Part shown: one piece after another, positions 30,501 to 41,141 of the stretch
Layout: each line of letters starts with the position of its first letter
How positions within the stretch are numbered: the stretch's first letter is position 1
DNA from: Temnothorax longispinosus
Taxonomy: Eukaryota > Arthropoda > Insecta > Hymenoptera > Formicidae
Length of the DNA stretch: 64,000 nucleotides
Assembly (NCBI RefSeq): GCF_030848805.1
Contig: NC_092361.1
Span: forward strand, 9,195,928 to 9,259,927
Reading direction: 5' to 3'
Position numbers and translations under genes: made by a program
Notes under the pieces: generated by a model
What the model was told of the DNA's origin: nothing
Seen by the model: the letters and a program-made list of their open reading frames with translations, nothing else
Database searches by the model: none

Positions 30501-30928
30501 TCTAAATCATTCACCAGGCCTTTATTATAAATTGTGAAAATATTCAGCATTGTACCATCTGCTGAAAGCCATGTATGAGCAATGCCATCTGATAATATTG
30601 CAGTCTTTACCACATCGTAACACCTAATCCAGCTTTTCTTTACTCCTATCAAAATTCCGCCAATCGCCCTACCTTTTTTCTTTTCCCTCCCCGCATTTAT
30701 GTTCACCCACTCGTGAGACCCTGGTAATTTGTCCTTAATCCTATCCCAACCTTTCTCCTCTAGCCATGTCTCGCATAAACCTACAAAATCATTTTGTATT
30801 ATATAATTCCAAAAATTCTTGTCCTGTCTCTCTAAACCGGCTACATTCCAGAATAAAACCCTTCTTCTCCTGTTATTCTCTCTCTCCAGTCTTCCATTGT
30901 CCTTCTTACGCTCTTCATCATCTACCAT
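27524..30928 (-). pseudogene. LINE ORF2: endonuclease and reverse transcriptase, one premature stop
   Basis: A single 1135-codon frame from the ATG at 30928, interrupted only by a TAG at 29993-29995 (after EPGSVE). Endonuclease motifs: LFWNVAGL, CETWL (metal-binding Glu), GGDFNI and VDSDHLPLAM (catalytic His). RT motifs: PEWKMSIVVPLYK-type finger, ESQAGFRKGRSTMDN, ALFIDLKAAFDKV, GVRQGCVLSPDLF and LAYADDMVLLA with the YADD pair (about 28690-28722). The C-terminus has a zinc knuckle-like CRFCKLGRDNLEHYVGEC (about 27680-27733). The protein nicks DNA and copies the element RNA at the target. Without readthrough the two enzymes are separated, so this copy is probably inactive, though close to intact. 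Confidence 0.88.
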
Positions 30929-30960
30929 TTTCCTCGATTCATCCTTTAATTGGCTGCCCT

Positions 30961-32145
30961 TCAGAAATTTTTCTTTTCTATAAGTGCGTTCTCCTCATCA
31001 TTCCACACATACTTCCTTCCTTGTATTTCTAATTTCTTGTATCTTATTTTTACCCGTTTTCCATCCATCTTTTCTTTCCGCGCGCGGTCTCTTATCAATC
31101 TTTGCACCTCTCTTTCCTCGAACGACAGATCGTGATCAATGAAAATTTTTCTGCTTCCTAGCTTACTCTTTGATTTCATTACAATTTCCTTCGAATCCCA
31201 GCAGTCCATTTCCACAACAATTACCTCCTTTCCTTCCTTACCTGATGTTTGCATATTCTTCACCTTCTTTTTAACTCCAAACTCCTTTTCCAGAAATGTC
31301 TCTGCTGTTTCCCTTATACATCTACTGTCTTCCTTTTGCAATCTTCTAATTACAAATTTGTTTTTTCTTTCCCTCTTATCTCTTATGCTTTTTTCGCTCT
31401 TCTTTACTAACTCTGTCACTCTTCCTACAATCTCTTCAATTTTGGCCCCCTTTTCGCCCACGACTATGTCTTCCTTTGATTGTTCCATCTTCCGCAGCCT
31501 AACCTCTAACTTATCCATTCTGTCCTCCAACTTTTTTTCTCTTTTGGTCCAACCGTCCTCTAATTTGCTCATTCTCTCTTTCATCCCTTTCATCTCCATC
31601 TTCATATCCTTCAGCTCCGCATTTATTTCTCTCAAGATTGCCATCATCGAACCGTCCGCTTCATTCTTCTTCAGCACCATCCTGTCTCCGTCCCCTTCTC
31701 TCTCCTCACCCTCGGGTCCGGTTCCTACTATTCGCTTATCCAAGCCTGGAGGCGTTCTTATCGTCTTGTTATCTCTCTTAAAGATGTCCTTCCCATTCTG
31801 TACTTCCTCCTCTCTTTTCCTCTTAGCTTTCTCCAATTCACATGCCATATCCTTTTCACTTCTCACAAAATCTAATATGCTGGTCGAATTCGCTCTTTCC
31901 CTCATTCTCAGTTCTTCCTTTGAAAGCTTTCCTCTTCCTCTTTTCTCTTCTTTTGGAGCAACATGAGCTTCTTTATCCGTTTTTTTCCTTCCTGACTTAT
32001 CTACAATCTTATCTGCGCACCCATTCACATCCGCTATCAATTCGCTCTCGTCCATCTCGCTCGCCAATTCGCTGTACATCTCTATGCTCAATCTATCACG
32101 CCAATGAACTCGCTCAGCGAACGCCGCGCTGATTGGTTGGTTCAT
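30961..32145 (-). CDS. LINE ORF1 RNA-binding protein
   Basis: A 394-codon frame from the ATG at 32145 (MNQPISAAFAERVHWRDRL), intact to 30961. It is highly charged; a long coiled coil (about residues 175-250, AELKDMKMEMKGMKERM, KLEDRMDKLEVRLRKME) is followed by a basic globular region (KNKFVIRRLQKED..., EFGVKKKVKNMQ). This layout is typical of ORF1 proteins that coat LINE RNA as trimers. ORF2 begins 32 bases downstream. Confidence 0.8.
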   Translation of the reverse strand: MNQPISAAFAERVHWRDRLSIEMYSELASEMDESELIADVNGCADKIVDKSGRKKTDKEAHVAPKEEKRGRGKLSKEELRMRERANSTSILDFVRSEKDMACELEKAKRKREEEVQNGKDIFKRDNKTIRTPPGLDKRIVGTGPEGEEREGDGDRMVLKKNEADGSMMAILREINAELKDMKMEMKGMKERMSKLEDGWTKREKKLEDRMDKLEVRLRKMEQSKEDIVVGEKGAKIEEIVGRVTELVKKSEKSIRDKRERKNKFVIRRLQKEDSRCIRETAETFLEKEFGVKKKVKNMQTSGKEGKEVIVVEMDCWDSKEIVMKSKSKLGSRKIFIDHDLSFEEREVQRLIRDRARKEKMDGKRVKIRYKKLEIQGRKYVWNDEENALIEKKNF

Positions 32146-32501
32146 ATAAGAACCAATCACGTTCAACTATTCCCGAGCAGTTTGGCTCGCCGAACGCGCC
32201 CAGTGCCGCCACCTGCACTGTCTACGCAACGCAAATTTCGCTCTCTTTTGGAACGCACACGCAGCTCCTTCCCCCCTTCGCACCCTAACCTCACGCTCTC
32301 ACCTTTACCTTTAACACTCTTTTACTATAATATTCCTGTGATTTCAACTTCCGTTATTATCCTATCCTGATTCTCTATTATTCCTTCTACCTATCCAACT
32401 CTTTAACGCCCGCCACGCTTTCTATTACTGCCTACACTCTCACTCGCTCTCGCCGCCCCTCATCCACACGCACACACCACACTCGCTCCTCTAACCAAGT
32501 C

Positions 32502-32518
32502 CGAGATATGGGTATATA
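32502..32518. repeat. 17-bp target-site duplication of the LINE (5' side)
   Basis: CGAGATATGGGTATATA, identical to 27366-27382. Confidence 0.9.
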
Positions 32519-32611
32519 ACTATATAAAAAGAAATAGGACAAATACAACCGCATGCTGTATATACCCTTGTTATAACTAATCGTTACAATATAAAAAGCA
32601 TATTGCTTGAT

Positions 32612-32917
32612 ATGACAATCGGATTAAAATCGGAAATAAATAAAGATCTTTCGAAAATTAGTTCTTTGAATGCTAGTATTGCCAATTCATCAAGAACAAC
32701 TTTGTTTTCATCAGATGAAGAATCGGGACGTAGCAAAATAAATGTTGTATTTAATAGAAATAAATTCGACAATCTTATAAAGACGAAACAGTATTCAAGA
32801 ACGGAAAAGAAAAGACCCAAGTCAACTTTTAAACAATACCCAAGTATTAAGTACAGTTCTTTCTTAAGCCGGAAAGATGTGGGGTGGTTTTCTTGCGAAG
32901 GGATTGTAGCTCAATAA
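32612..32917 (+). CDS. hypothetical ORF, 101 codons
   Basis: Starts MTIGLKSEINKDLSK. It is Ser/Lys-rich with NSSRTTLFSSDEESGRSK, and ends at 32917. No family recognised. Composition is protein-like, and it could be an exon fragment of a host or TE gene that continued to the left before the LINE inserted, but there is no support beyond the open frame. Confidence 0.22.
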   Translation: MTIGLKSEINKDLSKISSLNASIANSSRTTLFSSDEESGRSKINVVFNRNKFDNLIKTKQYSRTEKKRPKSTFKQYPSIKYSSFLSRKDVGWFSCEGIVAQ

Positions 32918-33414
32918 TCGAAATGCGCGTATTTTAAGAGTTTATTCTTAGAATTTATACGCTATACGAATTATATCCGCGATACGATATATTTTAATTT
33001 TTCTCAACATTTTTCTTTTGAGTTGAATCAATTAAAGGGTTGTTTAGGGGTTAAGGTAATAAGCTCAAAAATCGAAACTATATCACTTCGAAAGCTCATA
33101 AATAGCTCCTAATTCTGCCGCAAAGATCGATTCAATATCTCTATTTTTAAGTAGTGGGGGGGGGGGGGTGCTGACTCAGCCTTTCCCACAGAAAATATGA
33201 AATTCCTGTTCAGTGTGACGAGCTCAAAAATTTTAATCTGCGGAATATGAAAGCTCATAAATAGATCCCATCGGATGCCATCTATCGGATACTTTGAGAT
33301 ACAATATTGTGATCTTATCATATATAATCTTTCTCGCTCGGAGCGGGGGAGGGCAATTTGTATTAATTAATTAGCGTTACTGAGATCATTTTAAGGGGAT
33401 TGCCGGTGGTGACC
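32918..33414. other. AT-rich spacer with a short dispersed repeat
   Basis: No gene. GAAAGCTCATAAATAG occurs at about 33090-33106 and again near 33248-33264, and a G11 run at 33156-33167. Confidence 0.5.
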
Positions 33415-34227
33415 GTGTCACTATGTAACGGCTTTAAGTCGCAACAAGGGAGAAATTAGAAGACACAGCCAGGGAAACGGCCGAGGGACATGGTTGTCAG
33501 TCGGGTCGCGCACGGACCTCTCCGCAAGCGCAACGTCAAGAACCGCCGTACGAGATCCAATCCCGAGCTCGGTCACTGCAAAAGTTGGAAACTGAAGGAC
33601 CCCGGGGGACGCCCTGACGACGTACGACCCTGGGGCCGCCACCGAGGGGCTGCCGGTGGACGTGGCCTGGCTAGCCTGGCCCACGTAATGCTGGCCAGAT
33701 AATCGCGGCCTGGATAGCCGGATTCTTTAAAGGGACCGCGTCAGGGCAAAGATAGTACGAGTGCGGCGCCGTCGGAAGGAGTGGCGCTAGGCGCAGGGAG
33801 CGGCGCCCGAATCGGCGGACACGGCAGGCGGTGCACCACTGCGCAGGCGCGGGGAACCAGCGCGATTTTGGCGGGCCATCGTCTCAGCACTGTCGTGTCA
33901 GACCGAGCGAGGTGAACATCCTTCGACGACCGGAGGCTCTTTGTGGGACATCGTTTTGTAGGTCACCACTCTGGCGTCCCCGCGATAGAGGATTCGCTCG
34001 AGGCGCTGGCCCCAGTCGCGTGTCAGCTATCTTACTATCTAAGGAAATACTTGTTGCTTGGAGAATGAATCCTATAGTTACCTTGCGCTCTACTTTGTGT
34101 CGAGAGGACCGGATCGGAATCCGGGTAAGATCCCCGCCGAAAGCGAATCCTCACTTAAGTAGAGACCACTTAAGCCCTTCCCGGGAACACCGTCGCGGCC
34201 GACAGTCACTTTGCGTATCCGTTAGTG

Positions 34228-34320
34228 TGTATGATATTCGCGATAAAGGTTAGAATCGCTATCGCGCTATTGTGTATATGGTATTTGTGATAAAAGTTAG
34301 AGTCGCTATCGCGCTATTTC
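34228..34320. repeat. two tandem ~46-bp units
   Basis: Core GATAAAGGTTAGAATCGCTATCGCGCTATT, repeated once with few changes. Confidence 0.75.
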
Positions 34321-34507
34321 GTGTCGCGGACGTTAGTGTAAATGTAGAGTATTTTGCGTCGGGTAAAACCGTCGAGTCGTCGAGATTGGCGCGGTGCTGT
34401 GGAATCACCGGATTTTGTCGGGAGCGAGTGATACGGAAATTTCGGGATTTGCATGGCCAGCCGCGGAATCGTCCGCGATTCGGGTCGTCTTGCGTGGGTG
34501 GATCGAG

Positions 34508-34706
34508 GCGAGGACGATCGTCTGCCGCTGGGTCGGCATGGCGAGGCCAATTGCCGAGAGTTGGGTAATGTGGGGCGAGGACGATCGTCTGCCGCTAGTT
34601 CGGCATGGCGAGGCCACCGCCGAGAGTTGGGTAACGTGAGGCGAGGACGATCGTCTGCCGCTGGTTCGGCATGGCAAGGCCAACCGCCGAGAGTTGGGTA
34701 ACGTGA
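34508..34706. repeat. three tandem 66-67-bp units
   Basis: Each begins GCGAGGACGATCGTCTGCCG and ends GCCGAGAGTTGGGTAAYGTG. Confidence 0.88.
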
Positions 34707-34719
34707 AGTATGCGTAAGT

Positions 34720-34925
34720 TGTATTCGGATTCGTGAGTATGCGTGAGCATAAGCCGTTGCGTGTTATTGCGTGTTATTCGGATTCGTGAGTATGCGTGAG
34801 CATAAGCCATTGCGTGTTATTGCGTGTTATTCGGATTCGTGAGTATGCGTGAGTATAAGTCGTTGCGTGTTATTCGGATTCGTAAGTATGAGTGAGTATA
34901 AGTCGTGCGTGTTATTCGGTATTTG
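34720..34925. repeat. tandem ~40-54-bp minisatellite
   Basis: About four units of TTCGGATTCGTGAGTATGCG...TAAGCCGTTGCGTGTTA. Confidence 0.85.
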
Positions 34926-35345
34926 AGTGCTTCGTGATTTGTGTTTGCGCGGAAGGCGATTCGCCGCACTGACATTCGTCTTTACATCTTTTCCGGTATC
35001 TTTCTCGTTTCTGACTCAAACATATATTATTCGGTCTTTCTTATTGCTGATTTTAAACACATTTTATCTGTCTTATTTCTGATCTCAAACATACATTTCT
35101 GTCTCTGATTTCAAATACGTTGACTACATTTCTACCTCTGATTTCAACTATGTTATCTCTCTGATTACATTTCTATCACCGATTTCAAATATATTATTCT
35201 ATTTCTGTTAAGTTGTATCTAATTAATTGTGTCACGCCTCCTCTCCAAATCTCCATAAAAAGGAAATTACGCTCTGAGGTATCGCCTGGGATATTGCGTT
35301 AAATAAAGTATTGAACGGTGGTGCGAGTAATTGCGCCTGGCGCCC

Positions 35346-35952
35346 ACATCGCGTTTGTCTGGCAATTATCTGCGGGCACCCGCCCGCGGTATCTTTTCGT
35401 ATCTGGCCGTTCTCTCAACCTAACTGCGCGTTCTGTTAATTCACGATAGCCCTCCTCCGGATAGCCAGACCGGGGGAAAAAGCGTCGCAAATCTTATATG
35501 ACTATATAAGTTCATATATGATTATATTATTATTAGTAGTTACAGTTTAAATTATAAGGTATGTTTGCAAAATAATACTATTAATATATTTATTTTTAAG
35601 AACTATAATATATATTATATTACAGTTTTTTTCACAAATTATTACAGGTAAAATGTTTCACTGTTTACGAAAACATTTAATAAAAATTAATGTCAATTAA
35701 GAAAAAAGTATTTTATGCAAAATTAGAAAAAAAAACAGAAAACTTAAAATAACACAAGCAATGAGAAGTGCCGTTTTTGATCAAAGCGGATCTTGATGCT
35801 TAATAATATTTCACAATATCAATTATTATTAAATACATTTTTCAGTTTTTTAAACTGCGTGCCAATATGGACTTTGTCGGACTTAAAACGCAATTGTGTA
35901 AACTGAAATTAGAAATAATATCTCATATTAATTTGATTGTCAAGTAAAATAA
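35346..35952. other. AT-rich spacer, no gene
   Basis: A GC-rich 140-bp tail of the preceding LTR-like block is followed by AT-rich DNA. Nothing else recognised. Confidence 0.5.
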
Positions 35953-36254
35953 TGTTACGCCTAGGTCGACGTTGAGTCCGTGACTCCTCTCACACGCACT
36001 CACTCGCACTCGTGGGAATAACGATACGTTTATTAGTTAACGATCAAATCTCTTTATTAGAGATAATACAAGAACACGTCAGAACAGTTTAAAAGCCGAG
36101 GTTTTTCTAAAAGGTTCCGTTGTTAAAACAGCGGCCCGTTGTCAAGGGGACGCTTCGCGACTTGTGCGGAATGACCGCTCGCTTCAGCTCGGAGTTAATT
36201 GATTGGTCAGTTGACTCGCGGACGAAAAGCGTACCGGACGGCACACACGCAACA
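35953..36254 (-). mobile_element. solo LTR with 4-bp target duplication ATAA
   Basis: 302 bp with TGTTACG...CGCAACA ends, flanked by ATAA (35949-35952 and 36255-36258). On the minus strand its tip TGTTGCGTGTGTGCCGTCCGG and GAGCTGAAGCG block resemble the LTR copies at 24834-25431, so they are one family and the minus strand is the probable sense orientation. Confidence 0.72.
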
Positions 36255-36530
36255 ATAATATACTAGAAAAATATTTATAACAGTTATGCAAACTTATGGA
36301 TAGATCGAGTATATGTTCATATATAATTATCTTTAACCTTATAAATATACTTTTACATGCTATAGCTATATAAGGTTATACTTACTTAAAGAGGTTTTAT
36401 GGAATATATAATCATATATTTTTATATATAGCCATATAATATTGTTCAAGATTATATTTCCATTTCTTATATGACCATATATAATTATATATCTACTAAT
36501 ATGAACAAATAAGATGTTTTTTTTCCGGGA
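36255..36530. other. AT-rich DNA with imperfect ATATATGACCATATA-like palindromes
   Basis: Several related palindromic 12-20-mers (TATATAATCATATATT, ATATGACCATATATAATTATAT). No gene. Confidence 0.5.
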
Positions 36531-37093
36531 AGACTTAATTTTGGTCTCCACAGAAAAGAAAATTTGATGGAGCAGATAGTATCACTTTAAAGTTGAACTT
36601 TTACTCTTTAAAAAGCATGCCTTTGAGCTTAAATATGGCCTCTTAAAAATCGGAAAAATTTGTAAGTTCTAAGGCGCTTCCCTAATTGCTTTAGATAATA
36701 AATGGTGTATAAACTGGATACATAAAAAGAAAACGGTTAGATTCCGACATAAAATGTAAAGTCTGTTATAATCTTGTATGTATAGTGTACGTGTACGCAC
36801 GTAATTTCCGTGAAAGGCTACAAAATCGTGATATTTGCAGGATTTTTTCAAGACTTAATTTTGGTCTTCACAGAAAAGACAATTCAATGGAGCGGATAAT
36901 ATCACCTTAAAGTCGAGTTTTTACTTTTTAAAAAGCGCTACAAGAAATTGTCCTACAATGCCTCCAAGCAGAAATATGGCCTCTTAAAAAGGCGCTCCCC
37001 TAATTGCTTTAAGTATAAATAGTGTATAAACTATATACATAGAAAGAAATTGTTAGATTCCGATATAAAATGTAAAGTCTGTTATAATCTTGT
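36531..37093. repeat. two tandem copies of a ~245-bp segment (period 320)
   Basis: 36531-36776 and 36851-37093 share AGACTTAATTTTGGTCT, AAATATGGCCTCTTAAAAA, CTAATTGCTTTA and AAATGTAAAGTCTGTTATAAT blocks in the same order. No coding signal. Confidence 0.82.
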
Positions 37094-38837
37094 TATGGGA
37101 GTGGTGAATAGCTCAAACACAGCATTGACCAATGATGCAAGTAAAGCACAAAGAACAACTACGAGAGAAAGCTGGCTGATTCTTTTACTCAATTGATAAT
37201 TCTTGAAAAGTGCTGAAGTGTTGAATACTACGATAGTGCTACTGTTTCAAGCACTATTTGCTTGTATTGCACATAAATTATATATAAATTGTTAAAAAAA
37301 TAATTTGTTATTTTTAATTGTTATCTAATTAATAATAAAATAAAACTACGAATAAATTAATTCACGTGTTGATAATAAATAAGTGAGAAAGCAAAACTGC
37401 ACTCAGCCGCTGCTAGACGCTGCAAACAGGGGCAATTTTGTAGGAACATTTCGAAACGTTACCAATATAAATACATGCAAATGCAATTATTAATTTGAAC
37501 GGCAGACCCCATCAAGCCCCCAATAATGATTCCAAATTCTGGTGATCGTGGGAATTTTGCAGGAAATTTGGCTAGCTTTAAATAATCCTGAGGCATGCCT
37601 TAATTATTTCCCAAAATCTTATTTTAATCGCAAAGATAGAAGGTAAGCGACTAATACGGATACACAGCGGCACAGCGGAAAGATCCATTTATGATTGTTT
37701 ATAAGTTAGAAAGACGGGTTTACAGGTATTCACTACATAGTATCTTCTACAACTCCTGCAAGTTTCATCAAAATCAGTGGAGAGCAGCTGATAGTGTCCC
37801 CTTGTAAGTGACACTGTATCGGAAAGGGTCGATGTTATCGACACCGAGAATTGAGCGACGGTAATCTATCGACGGAGATCTCCGCGGCGGCGTTGTCGTC
37901 GCGGGGAGCGAGCTGCGCGGTTTCTACCGCGTGTCTCGTGCGTGTGTGAGTGTGTAGTCAGTAGTGATGGTACGTCGTCACGTCGTGTCTCGTGTGGCGT
38001 ACGACTACCGAGGGGCATCCTGCCATTGCCGAGTACCTTGCGTACGATTGAAGGCAGCTACGATAGTTACGAGGGCTCCTTGCTATTGCCAAGTACCTAG
38101 CATATATTCTGAGGGCAGCTACATATTTGAGAGAGTGAGTGGCCAAGGGTCACGCGGAGGGCGGCAATACCCTTGTCCGCCATTACGGCAGTGCCCAGCG
38201 AGCAGCATCCTTCCACGTGCCATTGCTTTATCACACCTATACAGGTACGGTAAGGAGAGGGAGATTCCTCCGGCTCTCCGTGACATACTACAGTTCTACG
38301 ATAATTTCGGGCGGCTTGACGCCATTGTACAGTCAGCTGGTGCTTGCGACAATTGCAGGTACCCGGGATTCTCTGAGAGGAAAAGATACGTGACTTCGCG
38401 AACATTCCTTAATGCACATGTATATACACAGGACTCTAACCCGATGTCGATATAATCAGTTAATCGTCCGTCGACATTGTTATGCGCCTTAAATTGGATA
38501 ATACTATATTGACAACTCTATTCTAGCCACCTGATTCGAGTCAGGTGTATTTCCTACTAACCAGTTTTTCTTTCAGTAATGTTAACGTCTACTCTTGTCT
38601 TTTAAAGAACAACTATCCTATGAGATATAATTATAGTCATATGAGTTTTATAGCGTACGTTGGAAATAGTCTCTAGTATGTTCATGTATATTAATATGCT
38701 GCCGTGATTAATCCTTATAACCTATGTATTGATACTGTGCGACGTGAATTATTTAGATATGTCTGTGTGTGAATAAAAAGAATTTACTTTGATAATTTTC
38801 CGAAAGGTAAGACGACGCGGAACCAGAGTCAGATTGT
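37094..38837. other. spacer and probable 5' region of Copia element 1
   Basis: AT-rich to about 37800, then a GC-richer block (37800-38460). It could be the 5' LTR/leader of the Copia element whose gag starts near 38838, but no TG...CA boundaries could be fixed. Short open frames here have no recognisable products. Confidence 0.35.
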
Positions 38838-39400
38838 AATGCTATCCGGTACAGACACACAAGTGGAGATTGTTAAAGCGTGCGATACAACAAAGAAGTT
38901 TTGGGACAAACTTTTGTCAGTACATGAGTCAACTTTAGGACAGCTGATTGTTTAATCTTAATGGAACAATTTTCTAAGACAGAAATAATGCAAAATAAGG
39001 ACATTGCATCTTACATTGGTCGTTTGGAGCTAATCTTTTGTCAATTAAATAAAAAAGCTGAATCACAACGCCTGAATTGTAGTTAACTAGTCGTATAATG
39101 TCAACATTGTCTCCGGAGTATTTCGAGTTTAAAAGTGTGTGGGAATCAATTTCAACAGAAGATTGTATGGTAAATAACTTGATTGAGCGTTTAAAACTAA
39201 CCGAGTTAAGATTTCTAAACAAGCGTAACAATTTTGAAATCTCCTTGGCCAAATCCGGATCTAAAAAGAAAGTTGAGAAACTAATTGTAAGTCAAGTCAG
39301 GATAAGAAGAAAAGTAAGAAGTGTTATATTTGTTAATAGAATAGGACACTTCGAGAATGACTACTCTAAGGATCCGAACAGACGAGCGACTTTATCACGC
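38838..39400 (+). pseudogene. gag: Copia element 1: gag remnant
   Basis: Broken frames read ACDTTKKFWDKLLSVHEST, MEQFSKTEIMQNKDIASYIG and MSTLSPEYFEFKSVWESIS, the typical order of the Copia Gag (UBN2-type) domain. A degenerate zinc knuckle (NRIGHFENDYSKD) follows near 39335-39380. Stops and frame changes are at about 38955 and 39085. The product once packaged element RNA. Confidence 0.7.
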
Positions 39401-39639
39401 GACGGAGAAGCGCGTCAGACCTGTATAGACGGGAAACTTTGTTGCGCGACAGAGAAGCCTGTACAATATTTATACGGATTTATGGCGCTTCTCTGACACG
39501 AGACAAAGTCGTGCATCTGTACGAGTCTATCGCGTTTCTTTGTCGCACATCAAAGTCGCTCGTCTGTTCCATACCATAAGGAAAGAAAAATAACTTTTCA
39601 ATGCCCTCGAAAGACTCACAGAAGGACGTTAAAACACAT

Positions 39640-39735
39640 GATGATGCATTCATTTCTACAAATAAGCACTCTAGTAAAATTGAATAGTTGGCAGATTCTA
39701 GTGTCTCAGCGCACATGACAAGCAATAAAAAGTAT
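39640..39735 (+). pseudogene. pol: Copia element 1: protease, part before the LTR insertion
   Basis: LADSSVSAHMTSNKKY (39687-39735) is the Copia protease active-site region (D-S-G/S-A-S-x-H-M), with a stop where a Trp is expected just before it. It is cut at 39735 and resumes at 41017. Confidence 0.72.
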
Positions 39736-40004
39736 TGTTACGTACGGAAATTTTATCCTAAAATTTCGGACGACGCACGTTAGAATTTTTGAACGCTTTA
39801 GACGATGCTAGCTCAGAATTCCGAGCGAACGCTCAGGTCCCAAAATAAATGTTTAGTTTATCCTATGGTTATCGGACGGCTGTTGACAGGCTGAGGCCCA
39901 GATGGGCCCAAAACTACGTTTCTAGAAACTTCTAGAAAACCTTCCCCCTTAAGACGTGTAGGAAGTAGTGAGAATCTCGCGCGGGGGGTTCTGACCATTT
40001 CGGG

Positions 40005-40012
40005 TATAAATA
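40005..40012 (+). promoter_or_regulatory. TATA box in the LTR
   Basis: TATAAATA preceded by GGG and followed after about 25 bases by GACACATAGTTTTTGAC, a plausible start region. Typical of an LTR U3 promoter. Confidence 0.45.
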
Positions 40013-40864
40013 GGGCGGAAAACGCCGCAGAGCGACACATAGTTTTTGACTTCGGCTCTAGTACTTCAATCTCAGTCACTTCATTCTCGACTTTAATTTC
40101 AACTACATACATCGTTTTAATTTAACTCTTATTCGACTTCAGACAGTCATTTTCCGACATTCGATTGTACGCTCAAGTCCGAGCATTCGCGCTTGATTCT
40201 GCGTCTTAATCCCTGTACTCTTGTATTTTAAGATCGCGTTTCACGCACAATTTAATTTGTACTAAGATCTGAAAAATAAAGATAAGATAAGTTTGAGAAA
40301 AAAATAAGCTTGAAATCTCTAGAATCTCATCTCGTATTAAATTCTTAATCAATTACTCCTGAGATTCGACTCGCAGTTTTCGCTGACACAGAGCGTGGCG
40401 ATCTGTTCTTTTCGTTGACGAAGAGTGTGGCGAACTGGTACTTTCGCTGCCGAAAGGCGTGGCGATTACGGGGTTAATTCTTGGGAATTGCAATAATCGT
40501 TGTTAATTCCCGAAAGTGAATTTGGCCCTTACGCTGACGAAGAGTGTGGCGGATTGGCTTTGGGCGCTGACGAAGAGAGTGACGACCTTTAAAATTTATT
40601 TTTGAGAACTCGGGCTGAATGACGTAAAAGGAGGTAAACGAGTTCAAATCAAACGAATTAGATTCCAGATCAAACAAGCCATTACTTCTAATCAAAATCC
40701 TCTCTCCCTCTTCCAAAAATTGCAACAATTAGAAAAAACGCACCTCCATTTAAACCTATTCCTGCCGACTTCGACATTGATTATCCTAATTACAATCAGA
40801 TAGATAAAAGTGATCCTTGTTACGAAACTTATAGACTTCGATATCTTTTTGGTTCAGAGCAATA

Positions 40865-40930
<66 letters not shown>
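40865..40930. repeat. (GAC)n microsatellite
   Basis: About 22 perfect ACG units. The poly-Asp frame through it is an artefact of the repeat. Confidence 0.95.
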
Positions 40931-40931
<1 letters not shown>

Positions 40932-41016
40932 TAATAACTTTCGACTTGTCCAAATCCCTGGTAAATTGCTTAAATGCATTGACCAAAAACGAATGAACAA
41001 CAGACAGAACGTGACA

Positions 41017-41141
41017 GTATTTTGTTTTATACAAACCATTTCACACTTGAAGTCATTCGTGTAGATGATAAACAAACAATTCTAGAACTAACTTATGGAA
41101 GTAGTACAATCAATGTGAAAATGGAAATCAGAGATAAATGA
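41017..41141 (+). pseudogene. pol: Copia element 1: protease, part after the insertion
   Basis: FVLYKPFHT then, after a frame change, EVIRVDDKQTILELTYGSST and VKMEIRDK, matching the second half of Copia proteases. It is cut at 41141 by another LTR-like insertion. Confidence 0.65.

Larger units (their letters stand above)
27383..32501 (-). mobile_element. full-length non-LTR retrotransposon (LINE with apurinic endonuclease)
   Basis: 5119 bp flanked by a perfect 17-bp target duplication. On the minus strand it has a 5' UTR (32501-32146), ORF1 (32145-30961), ORF2 (30928-27524) and a 3' UTR ending in an (ATCT)n-type tail. The 3' UTR contains GATGGATGAGTGCTTAAGG and a TTGTAAACCAAGTTCC...TTCTTGGC stem, also present in the truncated copy at 49102-49909. 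Endonuclease, RT and C-terminal zinc module place it in the endonuclease-bearing LINE group of insects; I do not name the clade. Only one premature stop is visible. Confidence 0.9.
33415..35345 (+). repeat. probable Gypsy-type LTR full of minisatellites, plus primer-binding site
   Basis: A GC-rich block that begins near TGTCACTATGTAACGGC (33415). It ends GAGTAATTGCGCC, followed by TGGCGCCCACA (35341-35351), a primer-binding-like site, with AATAAAGT at about 35303 as a poly(A) signal. The ending resembles that of 22186-23715 in inverse orientation. Its centre has three different tandem arrays (34228-34320, 34508-34706, 34720-34925). The start and class are uncertain; no second LTR or gag follows. 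Confidence 0.35.
39736..41016 (+). mobile_element. LTR insertion (solo LTR or remnant) in Copia protease, TSD GTAT
   Basis: 1281 bp starting TGTTACGTACGG and ending GAACGTGACA, flanked by GTAT (39732-39735 and 41017-41020). The Copia reading KKY|FVLYKPF continues across it, supporting the boundaries. It has a TATAAATA box (40005-40012), an AATAAAGATAAG poly(A)-like site (40273-40284), repeated CGCTGACGAAGAGTGTGGCG units (40380-40590) and a (GAC)n microsatellite. The length after the poly(A) site is large for a single LTR, so internal sequence may be included. Confidence 0.65.

Noticed and set aside
31139..31966. 275-codon hydrophobic Ser/Leu/Phe-rich plus-strand frame
   Set aside because: Antisense shadow of LINE ORF1, whose Lys/Glu-rich codons read as Phe/Ser/Leu on the other strand.
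37964..38455. 163-codon plus-strand frame
   Set aside because: Lies in the probable Copia leader/LTR region; composition is irregular and no homology is recognised.
40786..41075. Poly-Asp / poly-Val / poly-Ser open frames
   Set aside because: All three are readings of the (GAC)n microsatellite inside an LTR.
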